A DNA stretch of 64,000 bases, from assembly GCF_001428625.1 (NCBI RefSeq), contig NZ_LMIE01000012.1, forward strand, positions 326,900 through 390,899, read 5' to 3'. Below, one piece after another: positions 45,850-55,255 of this stretch (position 1 is the stretch's first letter; every line of letters begins with the position of its first letter). Under the pieces are notes generated by a model that did not search any database, was not told where the DNA came from, and saw nothing but the letters and a program-made list of their open reading frames with translations. The position numbers and the translations under genes were made by a program. Origin of the DNA: Hydrogenophaga sp. Root209 (lineage in GTDB: Bacteria; Pseudomonadota; Gammaproteobacteria; Burkholderiales; Burkholderiaceae_C).

Positions 45850-47870
45850 GCGCTGAAAGTGATGAGCAACTGTCCCGGTGCAACCTGCTGGCCGGCGACC
45901 ACCGAAAGGCTGCCCACCGTGATGTCGCGCGGCGCGGCCAGGGTGTGTTCGAGCTTCATGGATTCGATGACCAGCAATGGCTCACCCTTGGCGATGGTGG
46001 CGCCGGGTTGTGCGTGCACGGCGATGAGCTTGCCGTTGAACGGCGCGCGCAGTTCGCGCGCGGCAGACGCGCCACCGGCGCTCTCTCGCGGCGCGAGGCT
46101 GAGGTCGGCCAGCGCGATGGTGTGGGCACCGGCCTGCACCTGCCAGCGGCCCGCGCCGAGCGCCGCGGTGGCCACGGGCCAGGTGACGCCATCAATGACC
46201 ACACGGCCCGGGCTCACGCAGGCCTGCACCCTGCGCTCGCCCCAGGTCACGCGCAGCGCGCCGTGCCCTTGCTCCTGCACCGCCACGTCCAGCACCTGCG
46301 CGCCATGCAGCCAGCGCAGTGGGCGGGGAAAAGGGCACGCCAGCCCGGTGGCGGGTGGCTGCGCGCCGAACGCGGCGGCGAGCACGCCGGCCAGCACCGC
46401 GTCGGGCGGAGGCAGCAGCATGGCGCGCACGGTTTCGCCCTCGTCGGCCAGAAAGGGAATGAGCGCGCCGCCTTCGTGGAACACCGGGTGGCGCAGGCAG
46501 GCCGCGAGAAAGGCGCGGTTGGTCGGCAGGCCGAGCAGGCGGGTCTGGTCCAGCGCGTGGGCAAGGCGGTCGATCGCTTCCGTGCGGGTGGGTGCGTGGA
46601 CGATCAGCTTGCCGAGCATGGCGTCGTAGTGCGGGGTGACTTCGCTGCCGGTTTCCAGCGCGTGGTCAAACCGCAAGCCGGGCACCATGGGCGGCTCAGC
46701 GAAGTGCCGCACACGGCCGGTGTGCGGGGTGTAGTGCTCGTCTTCGGCGCACAGGCGCACTTCGATGGCGTGGCCTTTGAATGTGATCTGCTCTTGAGTG
46801 AGCGGGAGGGGTTCTCCGCGTGCGACGCGGAGTTGCCATTCGACAAGGTCGAGCCCGGTGAGTGCTTCGGTGACCGGGTGCTCGACTTGCAGGCGGGTGT
46901 TCATCTCCATCAGATAAAAAGGTGACGTGGGGGTGAGCCCTTCGACAGGCTCAGGGCGAACGGACTTGGTTGCAGTTCGTGTTGACCCATCCCCCGTTCG
47001 GGCTGAGCCTGTCGAAGCCCTCGCCCACCCTGCCTCGTCCACCAGAAACTCCACCGTCCCCGCCCCCACATAGCCCGCAGCCTGTGCCAGCGCCACGGCA
47101 CAGCGGCCGAGCTCTTCGCGCAGCTCGGGCGACACGGCCGGGCTCGGCGCTTCTTCAATGATCTTCTGGTGCCGGCGCTGCACCGAACAATCGCGCTCGC
47201 CCAGGTGCACGCAGTGGCCCAGCGCATCGGCAAACACCTGCACCTCCACGTGCCGCGGGCGCAGCAGGGCGCGTTCGATCAACAGCTCGCCGTTGGCAAA
47301 ACCCGCCAGCGCTTCCGAGCGTGCGCCTTTGAGCGCGGGCAGCAGCTGGTCTGCGCTGTGCACCAGGCGCATGCCACGCCCGCCACCACCGGCCACGGCC
47401 TTCACCATGAGCGGAAAGCCGATGCGCTGCGCCTCGGTCACAAATGTTGCTTCGCGCTGGTCTTCGCCAAAGTACCCGGGCAGGCAGGGCACGCCGTGCG
47501 CCACGGCCAGCGCCTTGGCGGCGGACTTGCTGCCCAGCGCGCGGATGGCCGACGGCGGTGGGCCGACCCAGGTGAGGCCGGCGTCGATCACGGCCTGCGC
47601 GAAATCGGCGTTCTCGCTCAGGAAACCATAGCCGGGGTGCACCGCGTCGGCGTTGGTGGCCAGCGCTGCGTCCAGCAGGCGGTCCACGCGCAGGTACGAC
47701 TCGGCCGAGGTGGTGCCGCCGAGTGCAAACGCGCTGGTGGCTTCACGCACATGCAGGGCGTTGGCATCGGGCTCGGAAAACACGGCCACGGTTTCGATGC
47801 CCATGGCGTGCGCGGTGCGGATGACGCGGCGGGCGATTTCGCCGCGGTTGGCGATCAACAGGCGTTTCAT
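45846..47870 (-). CDS. atuF: Biotin-dependent acyl-CoA carboxylase alpha subunit (AtuF-like)
   Basis: 674 residues: biotin carboxylase (MKRLLIANRGEIARRVIRTA; VAGGGGRGMRLV ATP loop; MEMNTRLQVEHPVTEALTG), a BT linker, and a C-terminal biotinyl domain with Lys in LLVIESMKLEHTLAAP near residue 640. Position between a crotonase and a dehydrogenase in atuBCDEF order suggests geranyl-CoA carboxylase; methylcrotonyl-CoA carboxylase is the main alternative. Between VDEAG and FYLMEMN there are 36 extra residues encoded by an inverted repeat pair (46920-47027), right before a substrate- and metal-binding strand. The frame is intact on both sides. Confidence 0.9.
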   Translation of the reverse strand: MKRLLIANRGEIARRVIRTAHAMGIETVAVFSEPDANALHVREATSAFALGGTTSAESYLRVDRLLDAALATNADAVHPGYGFLSENADFAQAVIDAGLTWVGPPPSAIRALGSKSAAKALAVAHGVPCLPGYFGEDQREATFVTEAQRIGFPLMVKAVAGGGGRGMRLVHSADQLLPALKGARSEALAGFANGELLIERALLRPRHVEVQVFADALGHCVHLGERDCSVQRRHQKIIEEAPSPAVSPELREELGRCAVALAQAAGYVGAGTVEFLVDEAGWARASTGSARTGDGSTRTATKSVRPEPVEGLTPTSPFYLMEMNTRLQVEHPVTEALTGLDLVEWQLRVARGEPLPLTQEQITFKGHAIEVRLCAEDEHYTPHTGRVRHFAEPPMVPGLRFDHALETGSEVTPHYDAMLGKLIVHAPTRTEAIDRLAHALDQTRLLGLPTNRAFLAACLRHPVFHEGGALIPFLADEGETVRAMLLPPPDAVLAGVLAAAFGAQPPATGLACPFPRPLRWLHGAQVLDVAVQEQGHGALRVTWGERRVQACVSPGRVVIDGVTWPVATAALGAGRWQVQAGAHTIALADLSLAPRESAGGASAARELRAPFNGKLIAVHAQPGATIAKGEPLLVIESMKLEHTLAAPRDITVGSLSVVAGQQVAPGQLLITFSA
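46920..47027. repeat. REP-like palindrome inserted in frame in the carboxylase alpha gene
   Basis: Inverted arms CCCTTCGACAGGCTCAGGGC (from 46938) and CCGTTCGGGCTGAGCCTGTC (from 46994) can fold into a long hairpin. The 108-nt insertion encodes 36 residues, including ASTGSART and VRPEPVEG, which are signatures of this repeat when translated. No stop or frameshift results. Confidence 0.9.
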
Positions 47871-48660
47871 TGTTTGCTGGCCCAGGGTGCAGGTTGCTTC
47901 TTCGCAAACGCGGACAGGCCCGCCGCGGCTTCGGCGCCGCGCAGCGCGGCGGCAAAGGCAATGGCCGCTTCGTCACGCAAATCAGGCACATCGCCGCGCA
48001 GGCGCTGCAGCAGCCGTTTGGTGCTGGCCACCGCACCGGGCGCGGCGCGCTTCAACTGCTCCAGCCGTTCCTGCAGGCCTCTCTCCAGCTCACCGTCGTG
48101 GGTCACTTCGTCCACCAGGCCGAGCGCCTGCGCGTCTTCCGCGCGGTAGACGCGGCCCTGCAGCAAGCACTGGCGCGCGGCGGCGTCGCCCAGGCGCTGC
48201 CACACGAAGGGCGCGATCTGCGCCGGCGGCAGGCCCAGCGTGACCTCCGGCGTGGCGAAGCTGGAACGCTGCGTGGCGATGACGTGGTCGGCGCAGCACA
48301 CGAGGCCAAAGCCGCCGCCCATGGCCGCGCCGTCCACCGCGCACACCAGCAGCTGCGGCAGCGCGCACAGCGCGTGCAACACATCGCCAAAACCGCGGTT
48401 CATGGCGATCAGCGGGTCGTCTTCGCCCGGCTGCAGCGGCTGGCCGATGGCGCTGGAGAAATGGCCCAGGCTGCCGCCCGCGCTGAAGGCGCCCGGCGCG
48501 CCGGTGAGCACGACGATGCGCAGTGTCTCGTCTTGCTTTGCTCGCAGGGTGGCCTCGTACAGGCCGAGGACCATGGCGTCACTCAGCGCGTTGCGCGTGG
48601 CGGGGTCGCTGAGGGTCCAGCGTTCGGTGTCGCCCTGGCGCTCAAACAGAAAGGCCTGGC

Positions 48661-48664
<4 letters not shown>
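47867..48664 (-). CDS. atuE: Enoyl-CoA hydratase family protein (AtuE-like)
   Basis: 265 residues from a GTG overlapping the dehydrogenase stop (GTGA). The N-terminus AFLFERQGDTERWTLSDPAT, then APGAFSAGGSLGHF and VDGAAMGGGFGLVCCADHVI, form the crotonase oxyanion hole, with FATPEVTLGLPPAQIAPFVW downstream. In the atu pathway AtuE hydrates isohexenylglutaconyl-CoA. Order between the dehydrogenase and the carboxylase alpha gene matches atuD-E-F. A methylglutaconyl-CoA hydratase role is the alternative. Confidence 0.87.
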
Positions 48665-49833
<1,169 letters not shown>

Positions 49834-49867
49834 TTTCTTGTCTCCTTGTCGTTGAACAAAATCCCCC

Positions 49868-49960
49868 GTTCGCCTTGACTCCCTCTCCGTTCGGGCTGAG
49901 CTTGTCGAAGCCCTCGCCAACACCTGGGTGAACCCTTCGACAAGCTCAGGGTGAACGGGA
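49868..49960. repeat. REP-like inverted pair between atuC and atuD
   Basis: A 21-bp spaced pair of GTTCG units (49868 and 49889) leads into GGGCTGAGCTTGTCGAAGCC, and the inverse arm CCCTTCGACAAGCTCAGGGT begins at 49933. It lies in the 152-bp gap inside the operon, so it will be transcribed and can form an mRNA hairpin. Confidence 0.88.
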
Positions 49961-49985
49961 TGGGGCTCAGCCAGAACGGACATTG

Positions 49986-51656
49986 CTACATGCGCGCCAC
50001 GCCGAACTGCATGCGCCGCGGTTCGCGCGCGGCGGCCTCGGCGCAGGTGTCCAGGCAGAAGGCGAGCGTGGCGCGGGTGTCGCGCGGGTCGATCACGCCG
50101 TCGTCAAGCACCAGGCCGCTGGTGTGGAAGGCGTCGGCCTGGCTTTCGAACACGTTCACGATCTGGTCGAACTGGGCCTGCATCTGCGCCGCATCGGGCG
50201 TGATGCCTTTGCGCGCCATGCCGGCCTCGGCCACGATCTGCATGGTGCGCGCGGCCTGCTCGCCGCCCATCACAGCGGTCTTGGCCTGCGGCCAGCTGAA
50301 GAGAAAACGCGGCTCGTAGCCACGCCCGCACATGCCGTAGTTGCCAGCGCCAAACGACGCGCCGCACTGGATGGTGATCTGCGGCACGGTGGCATTCGTC
50401 ACGGCCTGGATCATCTTGCTGCCGTGCTTGATCATCCCGCCTTGCTCGCTGTCCTTGCCCACCATGTAGCCGGTGGTGTTCTGCAGGTAGACGATGGGGT
50501 GGCCGAGCTGGCACATCCACTGGATGAAGTGCGTGGCCTTGTTCGCGCCGGCCACGTCGATCGGGCCGTTGTTGCTGATGATGCCGACCGCGTGACCATG
50601 GATGCGGGCCTGCACGCAGAGGGTGGCGGCGCCAAAGAGGGCCTTGAATTCGAGCAGCTCGGAGCCGTCGACGATGCGGGCGATGACTTCGCGCATGTCG
50701 ACCGGCTCGCGGTGATGCGCGGGCATGAGGGCGAGGAGTTCTTCCTGCCTGAGAACGGGTTCAACAACACCGGTTCGGGCTGAAATCCGCTCATCCTGAG
50801 CTTGTCGAAGGATCGAAGCCCTGGCCCAGGTGCTGGCGAGCCCTTCGACAAGCTCAGGGCGAATGGAGGCGATGACCCGCCGTGCAATCCCCAACGCCGC
50901 CCGATCATCCTCCGCCAGATACTCCCCCAGCCCCGACACACCGGTGTGCATCTCCGCCCCACCCAGCTCCTCTTCGGTCGCCACCTCGCCGGTCGCGGCC
51001 ATCAACAACGGAGGCCCCGCGAGGAAAGCGCGCGAACGCCCGCGCACCATGATCACCACATCACTCAGCCCCGGCATGTAGGCCCCACCCGCCGTGCCCG
51101 AGCCGTGCTGCACCGTGATCACCGGCAGGCCGGCCGCCGAGTGGCGAGCCAGGTTGCGAAACAGCGCGCCGCCGTGCACAAAGCCCTCGACCTTGTATTT
51201 CATGAGGTTGGCACCCGCGCTCTCCACCAGGTGCACGAAGGGCAGCCTGTTCTGCAGCGCGATGTCCTGCACGCGCAGGATCTTCTCGAGTCCGCGCGAC
51301 TGGATGGCACCGGCCTCGATGCCCGAGTCGCTCGCCACCACCATGCAGCGCACACCGGCAATGAAGCCGATGCCCGCCACCATGCCGCCGCCGGGCACCG
51401 ACTTCTCGGGGTCCTTGGTGTCTTGCAAAAACCCGGCCAGCGAACACAGCGGCAGATACGGCGCTGCGGGGTCGAGCAAGAGGGCCACGCGCTCGCGCGG
51501 CAGCAGCTGGCCGCGCCTGTCGAACACGGCTTTGGATCTGGCCGAGGTTTGCGCGGCGCGGTCTTCGAGCGCGCGCAGTTGTGTGACGCGCGCCAGCATG
51601 GCCTCGCGGCGTTGCTGCGCTTGAAGGCTCTGGGGGTTGAAGCTGGACTCAAACAT
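49986..51656 (-). CDS. atuC: Acyl-CoA carboxylase carboxyltransferase beta subunit (AtuC-like)
   Basis: 556 residues, about 30 above the family norm. The N-terminal carboxyltransferase half has VPGGGMVAGIGFIAGVRCMV, SRGLEKILRVQDIALQNRLP and AGGAYMPGLSDVVIMVRG; the C-terminal half has GIISNNGPIDVAGANKATHF, TTGYMVGKDSEQGGMIKHGS and GASFGAGNYGMCGRGY. It receives carboxybiotin from the alpha subunit and carboxylates a methyl-branched enoyl-CoA, probably geranyl-CoA. Between IARRVIA and VVEPVLRQEE, repeat-derived residues (50769-50867) are inserted at the linker between the two halves, a position likely to tolerate it. Confidence 0.9.
   Translation of the reverse strand: MFESSFNPQSLQAQQRREAMLARVTQLRALEDRAAQTSARSKAVFDRRGQLLPRERVALLLDPAAPYLPLCSLAGFLQDTKDPEKSVPGGGMVAGIGFIAGVRCMVVASDSGIEAGAIQSRGLEKILRVQDIALQNRLPFVHLVESAGANLMKYKVEGFVHGGALFRNLARHSAAGLPVITVQHGSGTAGGAYMPGLSDVVIMVRGRSRAFLAGPPLLMAATGEVATEEELGGAEMHTGVSGLGEYLAEDDRAALGIARRVIASIRPELVEGLASTWARASILRQAQDERISARTGVVEPVLRQEELLALMPAHHREPVDMREVIARIVDGSELLEFKALFGAATLCVQARIHGHAVGIISNNGPIDVAGANKATHFIQWMCQLGHPIVYLQNTTGYMVGKDSEQGGMIKHGSKMIQAVTNATVPQITIQCGASFGAGNYGMCGRGYEPRFLFSWPQAKTAVMGGEQAARTMQIVAEAGMARKGITPDAAQMQAQFDQIVNVFESQADAFHTSGLVLDDGVIDPRDTRATLAFCLDTCAEAAAREPRRMQFGVARM
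50769..50867. repeat. REP-like palindrome inserted in frame in the carboxyltransferase gene
   Basis: Arms CTGAGCTTGTCGAAGGAT (from 50796) and CCCTTCGACAAGCTCAGGGC (from 50841) face each other; GTTCGGGCTGA at 50773 is a further half-unit. About 99 nt add 33 residues including IRPELVEGL and LRQAQDE, with the frame preserved. Confidence 0.88.
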
Positions 51657-51674
51657 GTGCGCTCACTGATCTCC

Positions 51675-51775
51675 GTTCGAACTGAAAAAATCTCCGTTCG
51701 GGCTGAGCCTGTCGAAGCCCTGGCCCAGGTGGTGGTGAGCCCTTCGACAAGCTCAGGGCGAACGGGGGCGGGCTC
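51675..51775. repeat. REP-like inverted pair between the SDR and carboxyltransferase genes
   Basis: GTTCG units at 51675 and 51696 are again 21 bp apart. The second continues as GGGCTGAGCCTGTCGAAGCC, and the inverse CCCTTCGACAAGCTCAGGGC begins at 51740. The pair fills most of the 138-bp gap within the operon. Confidence 0.88.
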
Positions 51776-51794
51776 CGTACGAACGGGTGTTTTT

Positions 51795-52706
51795 TCATTC
51801 CTGGAACACCCTCGGCGTCACATACCGGTGGAAGCCATCGAAGGGTTTCACAGCGTCGCGGTCCTGCACGGCCACCGGCGCGGCCACCTGGCCCCAGCCC
51901 ATGCGCACCTGCGGGCGCGCACCGTCCACGCGCAGCACGCTGCCGCTGATGAAACTGGCCGCCGGGCTCAACAAGAAGACGATGGCGGCCGAGGTTTCAG
52001 CCTCGTTGCCGAAGCGCCCGGCCGGCACCGTGGCGCGCATCTCGCGCAGCATGGGGCCGGCCTCGGGCGGGTAGTGGTCCATGCCGCTGGAGGCGATGTA
52101 GCCCGGCGCGACTGCGTTCACGCGCACGCCGCTCTTGGCCCATTCCAGCGCCGCGGTCTCGGTGAAGTTCACCATGCCCGCGCGCGCCGCGCCGCTGTGG
52201 CCCATGCCTGGCATCGATCCCCACATGTCGGCCACGATGTTGACGATGGAGCCGCCTTTGTCCTGCATGCTCTGCACATAACACTCGCGCGCCATGAGGA
52301 AGCCGCCGGTGAGGTTGGTGTCGATCACTGCCTGCCAGCCCTTGGCGCTGATGTTCTCCAGCGGCGTGATGTACTGGCCGCCCGCGTTGTTCACCAGCCC
52401 GTCGATGCGGCCGTGTGCACCAACGATGGCGGTGACCACGGTGCGCACCGCGTCCTCTTGCCGGATGTCGCAGGCATGGAAGCTGGCACGCCCACCGTCG
52501 GCCACGATCTCGCCAGCCGTGTCCTGCAGCTTCTCCAGGTTGCGCCCGATCAGCACCACATGGGCACCCAGGCTGGCGAGTTCGTGCGCGGTGCAGCGGC
52601 CAATGCCCGAACCGCCGCCGGTGACCAGGATCACCCGGCCGTGCAGCAGGCCGGGGGCGAAGGCGGAGCGGTAGTGCTGGTGTCCGGTGGTGGATGGGGT
52701 GGTCAT
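51795..52706 (-). CDS. Short-chain dehydrogenase/reductase (AtuB-like)
   Basis: 303 residues from the ATG at 52706, which overlaps the TetR stop (ATGA). VILVTGGGSGIGRCTAHELA is the NAD(P)-binding turn; NNAGGQYITPLENIS and NLTGGF follow. The usual catalytic Tyr-x-x-x-Lys appears here as HSGAARAGMVNFTETAALEW, with no Tyr in the normal place, so oxidoreductase activity is uncertain; the same change is known in the 2,4-dienoyl-CoA reductase branch. In the atu pathway AtuB/AtuG are dehydrogenases of unclear step. First structural gene of the operon. Confidence 0.85.
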   Translation of the reverse strand: MTTPSTTGHQHYRSAFAPGLLHGRVILVTGGGSGIGRCTAHELASLGAHVVLIGRNLEKLQDTAGEIVADGGRASFHACDIRQEDAVRTVVTAIVGAHGRIDGLVNNAGGQYITPLENISAKGWQAVIDTNLTGGFLMARECYVQSMQDKGGSIVNIVADMWGSMPGMGHSGAARAGMVNFTETAALEWAKSGVRVNAVAPGYIASSGMDHYPPEAGPMLREMRATVPAGRFGNEAETSAAIVFLLSPAASFISGSVLRVDGARPQVRMGWGQVAAPVAVQDRDAVKPFDGFHRYVTPRVFQE

Positions 52707-53398
52707 GCCGGTTCCTTCAGAAAGAGTTGCAAGGCCGAGGTGGTGAGGTCGTCGAGCGAGGCGCGCGCGCGGCTCTTGGCGCTGCGGCCCGAGGGTGGTG
52801 CGTACCACTGGGCCGACCAGTTGAGCGCGCCAAAAATCATGAGCCGCGCCAGCACGGGATCGCTGCCGAGCTGGCCCTGCGCGTGCAGCGCCGCGAGCAC
52901 CGGCACCCAGTCGGCTTCGTACCGGTCTTTCAGCCGATTGACCTCGCTGCGCTGCGTGGCGTCGAGCGAGCGCCATTCGTAAAGCATCACGGGAATGAAA
53001 TCGCTGTCGGGGCCGAGCAGCGCGTCGAAGTGGTTGCGCACCAGCACGCGCAGCCGCTCGCGCGCCGGCGCCTCTGGCGGCAGCAGCGCCAGCGCCGCAT
53101 GCTGGCGCAGCAACGCGCCCTGCATGCCCTCGAGCATCACGGCGCCGAGCAGCGCTTCCTTGCTTTCAAAGTGGTAGAAGGGCGAGCCCGAGCGCATGCC
53201 CACCGCCGCGGCGATGTCGCGCGTGCTGGTGGCGGCAAAGCCCTGCTGGCGAAACAGGCGGGCGGCGCCGTTGATCAGCTCCTGGCGGCGGTTGCCGTCG
53301 TCGCGCTCACCAGCGGTCTTGCGCGGGCGGCCGCGCGCGCGCCGCGGGGCCTCGGCAGCGGTGGCCGCGCGCGGGGTGTCGGGGCTGTCCAGGTTCAT
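52703..53398 (-). CDS. TetR-family regulator (AtuR-like)
   Basis: 231 residues from the ATG at 53398; a GTG at 53422 would add eight. An Arg-rich leader precedes the helix-turn-helix: GAARLFRQQGFAATSTRDIA, AAVGMRSGSPFYHFESKEAL. The C-terminal ligand domain is variable, as usual. It heads the minus-strand operon and overlaps the SDR gene, so it probably represses the operon and itself until an acyl-CoA effector binds, as AtuR does. A dyad 33 nt upstream is the likely operator. Confidence 0.9.
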   Translation of the reverse strand: MNLDSPDTPRAATAAEAPRRARGRPRKTAGERDDGNRRQELINGAARLFRQQGFAATSTRDIAAAVGMRSGSPFYHFESKEALLGAVMLEGMQGALLRQHAALALLPPEAPARERLRVLVRNHFDALLGPDSDFIPVMLYEWRSLDATQRSEVNRLKDRYEADWVPVLAALHAQGQLGSDPVLARLMIFGALNWSAQWYAPPSGRSAKSRARASLDDLTTSALQLFLKEPA

Positions 53399-53430
53399 GG
53401 GCACCGACCTTAGCAGCGCCACCGAATTTC

Positions 53431-53444
53431 AGCAAGCACTTGCT
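53431..53444. promoter_or_regulatory. Candidate TetR operator
   Basis: AGCAAG-CA-CTTGCT lies between the divergent TetR gene (start 53398) and the saccharopine-dehydrogenase-like gene (start 53532). AGCAAG/CTTGCT dyads are typical of TetR regulators of acyl-CoA genes. It would control both directions. Confidence 0.55.
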
Positions 53445-53531
53445 TTGTGAAAATGTGAGCAGCTGTCTCGCCGTCGACAGGCTTTTCATCAGTCCCCCGA
53501 ATCCCCAACGCCGTTTCTGCGACCATGCCGC

Positions 53532-54767
53532 ATGGACAAAGCCTTCGACATCATCGTTTTTGGCGCCACCGGCTTCACCGGCCGGCTGGTGGCCGAGTAC
53601 CTGCACAACACCTGCGGTGTGGGACGCGGCGTGGCCTGGGCCATGGCCGGACGCAGCCAGGCCAGGCTGACCCAGGTGCGCGATGCGCTCGGCATCAGCC
53701 CCGCCCTGCCCGTGCTGGTGGCCGATGCGACCGATGTGAAGGCGCTCGCCCAACTGGTGGCGCAGGCCCGTGTGGTGATCACCACCGTGGGGCCGTACCA
53801 GAAGCACGGCCAGATGCTGGTGGACGCGTGTGCGCAGGCCGGCACCGACTACGTGGACCTGTGCGGCGAGCCGGGCTGGATGGCGCAGATGATTCCCCGC
53901 CTGCAGGGCTCGGCAGCGGCCAGCGGTGCGCGCATCGTGTTCTCGTGCGGATTCGATTCCATCCCGTTCGACCTCGGCGTGGTCTACCTGCAGCACGAGG
54001 CGATGCAGCGCCTGGGCGCGCCTCTGGTGCGCGTGCACGGCCGGGTGAAGGTGATGAAGGGCGGTTTCTCCGGCGGCACCGCGGCCAGCCTGCTGGCCAC
54101 GCTGGAGACCGCCGGGCGCGACCCGACGCTGGCGCGCACGCTGGCCGACCCGTTTGCGCTCACACCCGGCTTTCGCGGCCCGACACAGCCTGACGACCGC
54201 ACCGCCGCCTGGGACGAGCTCGCGCAGTCGTGGACCGGGCCCTTCGTGATGGCGCCGATCAACACCAAGAACGTGCACCGCACCCACGCGCTGCGCGGCC
54301 ACCCCTGGGGCACCGACTTCGTCTACAGCGAGCGCATGCTCACGGGTGGCGGCGAGGGTGGCGAAAAGCGCGCCAGGACCCTCGCGCGCAACACGCGGGT
54401 GCAGAACGCGCTGCTGGCCTTTGGCCCCACGCGCGCGCTCATCCGCCGCTTCGTGCTGCCCAAGCCCGGCCAGGGTCCGACGAAAGAACAGCGCGAGAAG
54501 GGTCGCTACGAAGTGCTGTTCATCGGCCAGACCGCCGATGGCCGCACGCTGTGCGCCAGCGTGAAGGGCGATCGCGACCCGGGCTATGGCTCCACCTGCA
54601 AACTCATCAGTGAAACCGCGCTGTGCCTGGCGCGCGAGATCGACCCGAACATGACGCCTGGCGGCGTGTGGACGCCCGGTGCGGCCATGGGCCTGACGCT
54701 GGTGCGTCGGCTGCAGGAGCGCGCAGGCCTGTCATTCCAGATCGTTGAGGCCCCTTCACCCCGCTGA
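53532..54767 (+). CDS. Saccharopine dehydrogenase-like / trans-acting enoyl reductase family protein
   Basis: 411 residues. DIIVFGATGFTGRLVAEYL at residues 6-24 is the Rossmann turn; TTVGPYQKHGQMLVDACAQA, DYVDLCGEPGW and SCGFDSIPFDLGVVYL are typical of the family related to mycobacterial trans-acting enoyl reductase. These proteins bind NAD(P)H and reduce lipid-type double bonds. It shares a divergent promoter with the TetR gene, so it may act on a product of the terpenoid pathway. Confidence 0.87.
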   Translation: MDKAFDIIVFGATGFTGRLVAEYLHNTCGVGRGVAWAMAGRSQARLTQVRDALGISPALPVLVADATDVKALAQLVAQARVVITTVGPYQKHGQMLVDACAQAGTDYVDLCGEPGWMAQMIPRLQGSAAASGARIVFSCGFDSIPFDLGVVYLQHEAMQRLGAPLVRVHGRVKVMKGGFSGGTAASLLATLETAGRDPTLARTLADPFALTPGFRGPTQPDDRTAAWDELAQSWTGPFVMAPINTKNVHRTHALRGHPWGTDFVYSERMLTGGGEGGEKRARTLARNTRVQNALLAFGPTRALIRRFVLPKPGQGPTKEQREKGRYEVLFIGQTADGRTLCASVKGDRDPGYGSTCKLISETALCLAREIDPNMTPGGVWTPGAAMGLTLVRRLQERAGLSFQIVEAPSPR

Positions 54768-54770
54768 ACC

Positions 54771-55214
54771 ATGCCTGAACAACGCGTCCCCATCGGCCAG
54801 GCCAACGACATACCCCCCACCTGGGGCGCCCCGCGCACCGCCTCGCGCCGCTTCACGGTGGCGATCCGCGAACCCCGGGGCACCGAGGTCTTCTCGGTGG
54901 CCTGGGGCGAACTCACGGCGGACCCCGGCTTGGACTGGGTGGTGATGCTGGACGACGGCACGGCCTACCCGATCAAGAAGGACTTGTTCGAACGCACCTA
55001 CGAGGTCGCCGGGCCGGGGCGCTACCGCAAGGTGGAGCGCAGCCGCCTGGTGCAGGTGCCGCCCGACACCGTGGCCTTGCTGGCCACGCTGGAAGGCCCG
55101 CTCGAAGTGCGCCACCCCGACTATGTGGCCGTGGGCGCGCAAGGCGAGGTCTATGCCAACGCCGCCGACTGGGTGCGCGAGCACCTGACGTTCGACACCG
55201 TGGGCAGCGCCTGA
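54771..55214 (+). CDS. Small PGDYG-like protein, function unknown
   Basis: 147 residues, 3 bp after the previous stop. The N-terminal half has no recognised domain. The second half reads KKDLFERTYEVAGPGRYRKV, then HPDYVAVGAQGEVYANAADW, which resembles the PGDYG domain (normally PGDY-I/V-G). No catalytic residues or signal peptide are evident. Close spacing suggests co-transcription with the reductase. The family has no known role. Confidence 0.7.
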   Translation: MPEQRVPIGQANDIPPTWGAPRTASRRFTVAIREPRGTEVFSVAWGELTADPGLDWVVMLDDGTAYPIKKDLFERTYEVAGPGRYRKVERSRLVQVPPDTVALLATLEGPLEVRHPDYVAVGAQGEVYANAADWVREHLTFDTVGSA

Positions 55215-55255
55215 ACGCGCTCCATCCCGCACACCCTTCGTTTCAAGGAACCACC

